The notes under the pieces: generated by a model
What the model saw: the letters and a program-made list of their open reading frames with translations, nothing else
Databases searched by the model: none
What the model was told of the DNA's origin: nothing
Shown here: positions 8,825 through 18,172 of the stretch, piece after piece
Layout: every line of letters starts with the position of its first letter
Position numbering within the stretch: the first letter of the stretch is position 1
Translations under genes and position numbers: made by a program
Assembly (NCBI GenBank): GCA_002751075.1
Contig: NAOQ01000608.1
Location: 20,260-40,963, forward strand
DNA length: 20,704 nt
Source of the DNA: Ichthyophonus hoferi
Lineage: Eukaryota > Opisthokonta > Ichthyosporea > Ichthyophonida > Ichthyophonidae
Direction: 5' to 3'

Positions 8825-11800
8825 CTATCCTTTAACAAGCATTACTCTTGCTATGTTGGGCAAATAATTTCTAATGTTGACGGTGATCATAGGACAGCCT
8901 TGCAAATATAGTAGCTCCAAGCAAGTAAGAGCTGTATTATTAGGTATTTATAAGTATTTCATGGTAATATGAAACTAAAAAATTCCATTATTTTCCAGGT
9001 CTAAGATCATTTCTTAGTCATCCATATAATTGTAATTAACAACATTTATATTAACAAAATATCTCATTGAACTGCAATAGAAAACCATTAGGACTAAGTA
9101 GATTATCTGTCAGGTTTTGCATATTGTTTTATGGTATTCCTATCATCTATTTTAGAGGGGAAAAAAAACACGAGATAATTTATATTACGGATCAGGTAGA
9201 TTAGTTTCAGTAACTAGCTTTAACTTGTTTTTTGCATGCAACCACAAAATTATATGTATATACAAATTTTCTTTGTGTAGATTGCTTTAAAAAACCTTCT
9301 TTCAGGCATACCTAGGCTAATATGAATACATATATAATCAAGTAGTTATAATAACTGACACGTCTATTCCACTAAAAAAACCATTTTCTTTGTTTGAAAG
9401 CAATTCATGCTGTTAAAGTAAATTAGCCATTGTAAAAGCAAATGCACAGTATAATACCAGTATAATACACAATAATATATTTAATATTGCAAACCAACCA
9501 ATATCTAGAGATAATAATAGAGGCTTACCAGCTAAAGGCTTAATATCATCATCTATTAGATCTTCTAATCCAATTAGCCTAGGGAAATCAAATATTAGAA
9601 ACAAATTCACTGAAGAAGGTATGGGAGGCAAGACAAAAGGATGATTAGATTAATGAAAAGCAAGATAAACAGACAACTTTCTTAGTAAAAATAAGGCTAA
9701 AGCATAGTAATTGGGCCAATCTTAGAAAAAAAGTTGAAAACTTTGTTAAATATAATAATGAAAAACAATTTCAAGTGAGAAAGGAAACAAAGAAGTACAA
9801 AATTCTAAGATATATATATATGTGTTGTATTTTATTTATTTGCTATCCATTGTTTGAACCAAGACTTTCAGTGTGTTTAAATAGATTGCACCTTGTTATG
9901 AGTGTTATTGTTATCTTCATTTGCTACAACATAGAAAAATGTTTTAAAAAATATATGAAAACTATACCTTGTTCTATATTGAATATTATATTGCATAAAA
10001 AAGAAAAGAAAATAGAATGGCATGGGGGAAAGGAAAAATGGTAGACTGGAACAGAAAGGTGAAAATAAGGATAGGTAAACAAATGTACATGCTTTTTATG
10101 CAGGAATGAGTGAACAAATAGAATACCTTAGAGCTTCAAGATGTTGAAGTTTAGACAATGTAAGGAGTTGTTTCAGCTGTGTACACTTTACTATGTGTAG
10201 GTCATTGAGTTTCTGTGTTGTAAACAAAGTTGTCTAGATACTTCTATTATAGAATGACCTGGAGTGGCAAGTATGTATCTAAAAGGCATGTTCATTAGTC
10301 GTCATAATCACATACAATAGAACAAAATACCACATAATACAATATATCGAGAAGAAAAGAAAAAAAGAAAAAAAAAGTTTAGCAATCTTTCTTGGTCTAA
10401 AAAACATAGTTTTATAAATAAAAGGCATAAAAAGGAACACTTAGAATTATACAGGGAATATACGACCTAATACATCATAGAAAATACTAATATTATTAAT
10501 AATAATCAATAATGTTTGCACGCTTCCAATCCGTCCTCACTATTCGTCATACTTTCTTTTCATTAGAGTAAAAAGAGCCCATTTCCTCAACATTAAAACC
10601 TATGGCCATAAACAGGATTACACTCATAGCACTGCAAGGGAAGATTGCTTAAAGCAATTTAAAACAATAATCCTCCTACCCCACCACCATCATATAGGAA
10701 CCAACTTACAGAAGTAATTTAGAATATATCACTGCTTGTTTATACCTATCTACCAATGACTAGTTCTTTTCTACAGTGTATTTTTATTTTATTCAATTAA
10801 ATTAGGAAAAGAATAAATAAAAATCAAATCTTCCATACATATACTAGATTTTATTGAATAGTCTAGGCCAACTCATACAGTAGTAAAACACAGTACAGCG
10901 CTTAATAATTATAAATATTATGAATATATATAGAGTAATAGTAGCAAACTTAAAAACAATATTCAGCTAGTATATAATAACATTGCAGACTACCAGCGCA
11001 GCCAAGTAAATTAAGGTATATCTGCCATATATAAAAATTAAGCTAACCAATTATTTCATAGATTGAAAAAATGATAAATCAACTATATAACCAATTAATT
11101 AATTTATTCATTAATTAGACTATATGATTACCACTTGTATGTCTCGCTTTCAGTCATACGCCCTACCTATCCAGTCATTTCTACGTTATATATCTCAGAG
11201 TTTAAAATAATAATATACTCGAGCATAGTATAGAATATTATAGGATAGTATAGTATAGTATAGTATAGTATAGTAAAGTGTAGTATAAGAAAGTATATGA
11301 CATTATAGTATTGTGTAATATAGTGTAGTATAGGATAGTATACTACAGCATAGCACAGTATAGTATAGTATGATATAACATAGTATAATGTAGTATAGAG
11401 TAGGGTAGGTAGGGTAGTGTAGTATAGTATAGTATATTATAATACATGTTAGAATACTTCTAACAATACATTGGTACAAGCATAGCGCAAGTTAGATACT
11501 GGGTTTTTAGATGATTTACTGTATAGCTAACTATATATCGGCCATCTGTTCTTTGAGTATGTTCAACCATAAACAATACAAACCTTTTTATATTTTACAT
11601 TTTGTACCTTTCTACTTTCAATATATACAATGGTTTAAAGGTTTTACTTTTTGCAAAATAGTCTACATACTAGTACCAAACAAGTATTTGGCATAGAGCT
11701 TAGAAAAACGACCCCATTTGAAAATACTGAGCAACACTTGAAGCTTCTTATTGGAGAAAACAGAGTATACACATATTATTTCTATGCAGATGTATACTAT

Positions 11801-14437
11801 ATACAATATATATATATATAAATGGCCAATTTACCTCTAAGCCACTAAGATGGATTATACCAGAGCCAATCAGTTCAGGACACATGACCAAATGGAGTGA
11901 ATTGAGCAATGGTAGATGGGAAAACACTTTAAGATCATCATCATTGATGGCTGCACATAGCACAATTCGATTAAGTAGAGGAGATTTGTGAATATGAGAA
12001 AGACCTGTGTTGGTAGATAGGGAAAAATGGGAAACCATCAAGGGTTGGTTAGCTATAGTATGGTATAATAGTATGACAGAAGGATAGATAGTAGGATAGT
12101 ATACATGTACATATAATAGTAGGATAGTAGGATAGTATGATAGTATAATAGTATGATGAGAGAGAAGAAGATAAAGGGAAGAATGAAAATATATAAAGCA
12201 ATAACAGTTATAGTCAAGAAAATAGTGACAAAGAGAATTATCAGTTATAATTAAAATTGAAAAAAAAATGAAAACAAGAAGAGAATAAATAGAACATATT
12301 GTCCAATTGGGTTCATTTATCAAGGTAACAGTAGACAAATAGCAAATGAAATAGAAACAAATGGGGTATTTGATACTGAGCTATTAACAGAATATAATAA
12401 AGGTTACACTAAGTAATAAAGAACAACAGAATAAAGACCAGGTGCAAATGGGTTATTATTAGAGGGAAGAACAACCATAGTAATAGGTAACATCTCCCTC
12501 TTCTATTTCCTATATACGCTATACTATATACTATATACTATATACACTATACGCTATACTATATACTATATACTATATACACTATACGCTATACTATATA
12601 CTATACACTCTATACTTTATACTATATACTCTATACTCTATACTATATACACTATACTATACTATATACTATATACTATATACTATATACTCTATACTCT
12701 ATAATCTATAATCTACTCTATACTCTATACTCCACTCTATACTCTATACTCTACTCTATACTCTACTCTACTCTACTCTATACTCTATACGATACTCTAT
12801 ACTTTATACTCTATACTATACTCTACTCTATACTATACTATATACTATATAATCTACACTCTACACTATATACTCTATATTCTATATTGAGAAACAGACT
12901 AGCTGTGGTAGAGGTAGAGGTACACATATGCAGCCTACCACGACCAGTAACCTCTGGTGCCAATAATACCAATCTCTGTAAATGAGGAAAACACAGAGAT
13001 TGAACCCCTTGGTCTGTAAAATGGAACGAAGGACCCAAACCCAGTTGGGTCAACTGAGTAAGCTTGCATAGAGAGTACAAGGTTGCATCTATTGGATAGA
13101 AATCATGGGGTAAAATGTGAATAAATGGAAAGTTAGTATTATAATAATGATTTATGATGCTGATATATGTTTAATGTCGTGTTCATGAATCAAGAGTAAT
13201 GTATCTGCACTATATATATATTATCGTATATATTATAATACTATTATACATACTACCATACATACTATCATAACATCGTACTATTATATATAATATCATA
13301 AATAAATTTAAGGAAAATATGCATCTAAAATTCATACAGGTTCTTATGACACTCAGAATGAGGATGTGATAATATGAATTTGTGTACATTTAGAATGCAT
13401 AAGTAAAACGGAGTAGATTACAGTAAAGAAACAAAACTGAAAACTTACAGGCACAGTACACATAGGAAATAGTATGGGTATACAAGGAATAGTAAATATT
13501 TTTTATATAAAAAATACGTAAAAGGTGGCAGGCAAAGAAAATAGAGAGAGAATGGGTTTATGATAATAAAAAAATAAATAACTGTAAGGCCTGTAAGAGA
13601 ATAGATAATACAATAAGAGTTTTAGTAAAACAAAAAAAGGACATCTGCTTAGGAAAGAATCATACAATTAGGAAGAAAAGGCTAGAAAGATATAGGAAGT
13701 GTGTAAGTAACCCTATATACAAGGGTAAAAGCATTATTTTATATACATACATACGTATGACTTTATTTTTATAAGCAAGTCAAAGTGTATAAATGTACAA
13801 ATGTATACAAATGTATGTACAAAGGTGTCCTTATATTTAAATTCTAATCTCTTTATACATACAAGTAGCCTTACGGTGAGACAGAGAATATTATCAATTA
13901 AGCATGCTTTTACGAGAAAAAAAAAAAAAACATACAATATATCTATAAGGAACTAAATACGCAAAGAAGAACATAACATATGAAGGTTGAAACATACCAG
14001 TCAAGCCACTACACCCTCTTAATGATAATGATACCAATGTAGGTAAGTTACTAAGGTATGTGGCTGAAGTATCAGAGATTCTTGCGCAACCAGATAGATC
14101 GAGGTGGGACAGTTGACCTTGAAATGGACTAGTAGTAATAATTAATATGGTAATATCTGTTATGTTCATCTGTGTAGGCAACAAAAAAACAAATGTTAAC
14201 ACTGTTCCATTAAAAGATTTCCTACATTGTGCATGAGATGTGCTCAATAAAGATATGCACACATATTTATATAATATAATATATTGTACTATAATACACA
14301 GTACTCTACACTAATATAATATCATACATCATACATAATCTAGCATGACATAATAAAACATAATATACTAAAATATAATTCAATGTGCTTCACACTATTG
14401 TGCTGTATTATACTATATTTAAATCAGATATGAACAG

Positions 14438-14471
<34 letters not shown>

Positions 14472-16611
14472 CATATACAAGTATATATCAGCAAATATAG
14501 GGCACATCTTTTACATGAAAGACTATCATATTAGCTCTCTTTTATCGTCCCCCGTCCTACCATTATAAAAAAATCCATGAAGAATAACACTTCACTTACA
14601 GTGTAAGTGTATGTCTCAATACATAGGAAATACTGATATCTTACACAACAACTAAATTTTAAAAAGCAAAAACCATACGTAACATATACTTTACTGTACA
14701 AACAAACAATTAATTATATATATATACCCCTTAATAATAAATCTTATTATCTTCACTCCTATTTGTATTAACACCTATTCTATTAAACTCTGTCAATATA
14801 TCATTACAACACTAAACCCAACTTCTACATTTGGCTTACAACAACATAACCACACATGCATATATGATATACCATATACTAATATACACATACATTCCTT
14901 TATATCTCGATCTATTATCTATGTACTGTATATACATCTTTTCTCTACATCTTTTCTCTCATACATGTATTATCTTTTTATTTTGCCCTCTACTATAATA
15001 TAGACTCATTGTCTGAATCGCAGATACAACATAAATTAATTAAGTTAAAATGATTCTTTATTTATATATTTATCTGTATTAAAATATTCAAACATAGCAG
15101 ATATTATATTTATATATGATGTATGATGTAGTATTATTCAAACAATATAGATCATTCAGCTAACTTATGCAATAATAAATAAATAAATCTATCAAACCCG
15201 CCTTGTTATACACAATCTGTTTCTCTTCCTCGCCATCCATCTGTCCTTAAAATTCATACCTATATACCAATTATATACCAATTATCTCCCTCTCTCTCTC
15301 TCTTTATTTCTCTCTCTTTCTCTCCATATATAGGCAAATGTACACACATACTATCAAACAACATTAAATACATACACAATCATTAAGCTGTAACCTTTTC
15401 AACTTTTTAAAGCACTTAAAACAGTTCATATGTTCTTCTTCTCTATTATTTCCTCCTAATAACCCTATAATATTTAATTCTTGAAGTGTGTTTCCAACTG
15501 CTTCACCCAGCTTGTCCATGTGATAGCTTTTAATACCTTTAGGCAGCGTTAAGCATTGTAGATTGGGGAGAGAAGAGAGTATGGTGAAGTCTAGATGGAT
15601 TCTAGAGAATAGTAGGTTAAGGTAGTTGAGGTTCTGAAGGTACCAGTGTTAGTAAGTATGTGTGCATAGAATACCAAGCCAGTAGGTATATATACATGAT
15701 ACATTTTAAAATAATATTTTCTTCACTTACAATTCCAATCAAACTTACTGTCGTTTACTTTATTTGGTGGAATCATTATGAGCGTGCTGAAGTCATAAAT
15801 AAAATAAGACCACTTTCATAGTCAAATAATTAAGATTTTCTTTTGTTGTGTTCTAACCAATAAATTAAACACGTTTAGCATATTCAAAAATAATCATAAA
15901 AGCAAAACTATGAAGAAAAATCTGCCCGTGTATGTATTGAACTATAGAAGCTTGTATATATTACATATACATGTATGAGAGTCAGTATATATGCACATAT
16001 TTGCGTATTAATGTCTGTAAATGTGTATGCAATCATTGAAAGAAAGCAAGATACAAAATAAAAATATATATATAAATAAAGAGAGAGAGATAATAAATAA
16101 TGACGATAAAAGAAAAAAAAAACTACAACCATATATTAAATGGGATTGTATAGTAATTTGTTGCTATTCATGTAGAACAAGCTCGGATTAAACCAAAATA
16201 GTATATAAAAAAAGAGAAATATATAGACAAGGAAAAAGAAAAGGTAAAGAGATAGAAATATACAAACTGTGTAATAGGGGAAATAGATGACAAAACAAGT
16301 TTATCACCAATGATAAGGGTGAGGAATTAAGATATACATAGGAGAATGAATGTTTTTACCTTTAAATTCTGAACAGAAGGGAACGTGCCCTCAGCTACAC
16401 TTCCTGACACAATCAAGTGTGTTATATCAGAAAATATGTGTGTAAGAGTGGTAATATTACAACCATCTTGCGTCCTCCATCTCCTTCTTGTACTACACAA
16501 CCTGGCTAGATGTTGGTTTACCAAGCGTAGATTTAACACTGCTGGCTGGTTTACGTAAGATATAATTATGCGTAAGACTTCAAGAGGAAGGTCAAGTAGT
16601 TGGGTATACAT
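8825..16611 (-). CDS. F-box/leucine-rich-repeat protein, complete, 8 exons
   Basis: Coding exons in transcript order: 16360-16611, 15376-15633, 13998-14169, 12939-13088, 11835-12004, 10127-10212, 9529-9578 and 8825-8931. They total 1,245 nt, exactly 414 codons plus TAG, and every junction agrees in phase (0,0,1,1,0,2,1). Exon 1 carries an F-box at about residues 5-45 (LLDLPLEVLRIIISYVNQPA, then LRLVNQHLARLC). From about residue 63 to the end there are some nine cysteine-type LRRs, for example LSHLDLSGCARISD, LVSLSLRGCSGLTD and LELLYLQGCPMIT. Family knowledge: such FBXL proteins bind Skp1 through the F-box and recruit substrates with the LRRs for SCF ubiquitin ligases. The start is fixed by an in-frame stop about 20 bases upstream (TAG, 16624-16626). 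In exon 4 the GTAGGC donor (12933-12938) was preferred over GTCGTG (12939-12944); both keep the frame, but GTAGGC retains RG and a better LRR. I cannot assign a specific FBXL orthologue. Confidence 0.9.
8932..9528 (-). other. F-box gene intron 7
   Basis: AT-rich intron before the last exon. It lies between the donor GTAAGC at 9523-9528 and the acceptor ending AATACAG at 8932-8938. Nothing else is recognised in it. Confidence 0.6.
9579..10126 (-). other. F-box gene intron 6
   Basis: AT-rich intron between exon 6 and the 50-nt exon 7. The 89-codon plus-strand frame at 9775-10044 is rich in K, I and F and resembles no family I know. It is antisense to the intron and probably fortuitous. Confidence 0.55.
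10213..11834 (-). other. F-box gene intron 5 (longest)
   Basis: A 1.6 kb intron. Its only structured content is the TATAG pentanucleotide array at about 11222-11450. The rest is AT-rich with A-tracts (for example near 10355-10378). No nested gene is seen. Confidence 0.55.
11222..11450. repeat. TATAG pentanucleotide array
   Basis: A run of (TATAG)n with drift to TAGGA, AAAGTG and CATAG variants in F-box intron 5. It is the reverse-complement relative of the CTATA arrays at 12515-12892 and 19271-19620. Confidence 0.9.
12053..12155. repeat. Degenerate TAGTATAGGA-type repeat
   Basis: Short array of ATAGTAGGATAGTATG-like units next to the acceptor side of F-box exon 5 (11835-12004). It is related to the CTATA satellite and is translated in part of a long minus-strand open frame, which explains why that frame extends beyond the exon. 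Confidence 0.75.
12515..12892. repeat. CTATA/CTATACT satellite array
   Basis: About 380 bases of TATACTATATACTATACGC-type units, changing to TACTCTA units toward the right, in F-box intron 4. It ends only about 45 bases from exon 4 (12939-13088), on that exon's donor side. There are local higher-order repeats, for example a unit of about 45 bases twice near 12515-12600. Confidence 0.9.
13089..13997 (-). other. F-box gene intron 3
   Basis: AT-rich intron between exons 3 and 4. Its ends are a clear GTATG donor (13993-13997) and a TATCCAATAG acceptor. No gene or large repeat is seen, only short TATA runs near 13211-13270. Confidence 0.6.
14170..15375 (-). other. F-box gene intron 2
   Basis: A 1.2 kb AT-rich intron with TATA-type low-complexity sequence near 14270-14360, an (AT)n run at about 14440-14468 and a CT-rich stretch near 15290-15325. 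Nothing else is recognised. Confidence 0.6.
15634..16359 (-). other. F-box gene intron 1
   Basis: Intron between the F-box exon (donor GTAAAA) and the first LRR exon (acceptor GTACCTTCAG). It is AT-rich. A small exon inside it cannot be excluded, but the frame is continuous without one. Confidence 0.55.
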
Positions 16612-16730
16612 GTTATGTTTTGCTATATGCTATATGCTGTATGTTGTATGTTATGTTATGTATGTTATGTTATATTTATATTTATATGGTATATGTTATA
16701 TATTATGTATTATGTTATTGCTCTACACAT
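16612..16730. repeat. TATG/TTATG simple repeat in F-box 5' flank
   Basis: A run of TATGTTATG-type units filling the gap between the F-box start codon and the foldback element. It occupies the place of the proximal 5' untranslated region or promoter. Open frames across it are repeat translations. Confidence 0.8.
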
Positions 16731-17329
16731 TTACAGGGTTCCCGGAAAATTTTCGACAAATCCCCGAAATAAATGGACAAATCCTAAAAATAAATGGACC
16801 AATCCCTACATAGATCCTAACAAAAATTCGACATACTGAATATTTTTTTTTTAAAAAAAAAGAAAAATTGAATAATAAAGAGGAAATTGAAAGGAACTTA
16901 TATTTTTGCAATTTTCACTAGTGGAATTGTGTTTCTTACATACCATACATTTCTCATAATTTTTTGAACAAAAAATTGTTACTTAAGAAAAAAAATAGAA
17001 TAGTTAGAAAATCCTTCATCTATAACGGAATGTGGGAAAGGTTGATGAAGATTTACAAAGGAAATGACACGAATAAAAGATTTTCCAACTATTTTTTTTG
17101 CTTTCTTGATTAACAATTTTTGATCCAAAAAATTATAAGAAATGCATGTAAAAAACACAATTCCTCTGGGGAAAATAGCAAAAATGTAAATTTCTTTCAA
17201 TTTCCTCTTCATTATCCTATTTTGTTTTTATTTATTTATATATATATATATATTCAAAAGGTCCATTTGTTGTTGGGATCTATTCATTTATTTTGGGATT
17301 TGTCGAATCATTTCCGGGAACCCCTGTAA
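16731..17329. mobile_element. Foldback MITE-like DNA element
   Basis: About 599 bases that are nearly self-complementary along their whole length. Both ends read TTACAGGG(G)TTCCCGG inward, followed by CGACAAATCCC. The inner arms also match, for example GAGGAAATTGAAAG at about 16880 against its complement near 17205, meeting at about 17030. CAT flanks both ends (16728-16730, 17330-17332) as a possible 3-base target duplication, and ACATTTA is also shared in the flanks. There is no transposase, so it is non-autonomous. The CAGGG ends suggest hAT, while a TTA/TAA-type target would suggest Harbinger; I cannot decide. Confidence 0.85.
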
Positions 17330-17415
17330 CATTTAATATACATGGTGAAATCAATCTTTTAGCCCCGGGGAATGTAATTAATAATTAACCTGAACTAATA
17401 GGAATTGTACGTTAA

Positions 17416-17586
17416 TTAATGGATAAGACCTCGGGTGATAATTAGAAATGTTACTGTCATGAACACATTCCAGAGTAGTTTTGACAGAAAGTAATTCAAA
17501 CTAGCATATTTTACTTCAGGATGTCCTAGAGCTCTAAGCAATCTACTTCCAATAATACTTCCAATAATATGGACATCTGGTAGCAT
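17416..17586 (-). CDS. Uncertain small open frame, faint B9-domain-like start
   Basis: A 56-codon frame starting MLPDVHIIGSIIGS and ending in TAA. The frame is open for about 30 codons upstream of this Met as well, unusual for such AT-rich DNA. The start faintly resembles the N-terminus of B9D2 (MAEVHVIGQIIGA in human), a transition-zone protein of cilia. The resemblance stops after about 14 residues, and part of it comes from a tandem 12-base repeat that makes IIGSIIGS. A hydrophobic stretch (LLWNVFMTVTFLII) lies near the end. No further exon is seen between it and the F-box gene. It may be chance or a gene relic. Confidence 0.2.
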   Translation of the reverse strand: MLPDVHIIGSIIGSRLLRALGHPEVKYASLNYFLSKLLWNVFMTVTFLIITRGLIH

Positions 17587-18015
17587 GGTATACTTTTTTT
17601 TAGTAAAGAAGCAATACCATCTTGTAAAGGAAAAAAACTTATTTAATCCAGACAGTACTTTAGCATAAATAGAAAGATGTTAATAACCCTCACTATGAAA
17701 CAATCTAGTTTATTCCTCCTTTTAATTTACCGACTAGCAATATACTAGGACACACCATCTTGACAGTTAGCGTACAACACACTTTTCTAATAGTGTGACT
17801 GTACTATATATTTATCATACATAATGTAAGTAAAACAGAGGTCAACCCAATTACTTTATATGGCTAGTAGCTTGTATTGAGAAGAAAAGAGAGAAGGTAA
17901 TTGCGCCTCTGTTTGAAATAGCAAGCACAAGTAAAAGAACATATTTTCAAAATAGAAAGGAGAATAAATACAATAAAAATAACAAGTAAACAGACATTAC
18001 TAAGGTGGAAAGTTA

Positions 18016-18021
18016 TTTATT
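18016..18021 (-). promoter_or_regulatory. Possible polyadenylation signal for METTL2
   Basis: AATAAA on the minus strand, 152 bases past the METTL2 stop codon. In DNA this AT-rich such hexamers occur often by chance, so only the position supports it. Confidence 0.3.
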
Positions 18022-18172
18022 TAACATATTTTATAAACCAAATAAAGTTGGTAACAAAACGAAATATTCGATATATGAATGGCTGCCAGAGCCAATACAC
18101 ATGTCAATCCTTATCATCTTATATTAAATTTATCTGAAAAAAATTAGCTGGATTATTCACGCCAAAACATAT

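Larger units (their letters stand above)
17333..18172. other. Intergenic region between METTL2 and F-box genes
   Basis: About 840 bases of AT-rich sequence. A minus-strand AATAAA (18016-18021) lies 152 bases past the METTL2 stop and could be its polyadenylation signal. The small frame at 17416-17586 is described separately. Nothing else is recognised. Confidence 0.5.

Noticed and set aside
9775-10044. 89-codon plus-strand frame in F-box intron 6
   Set aside because: Low-complexity K/I/F-rich composition, antisense to a well-supported gene, and no recognisable motif.
11748-12338. 196-codon minus-strand frame taken as one gene
   Set aside because: Only 11835-12004 is coding, as an internal exon with clear splice sites. 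The rest is intron and simple repeat.
12939-12944. GTCGTG as donor of F-box exon 4
   Set aside because: It keeps the frame but drops two residues (RG) from an LRR turn, and it is a poorer donor than the adjacent GTAGGC.
16568-16911. Overlapping frames across the F-box start region
   Set aside because: They translate the TATG repeat and one end of the foldback element, and they overlap the F-box exon on the other strand.
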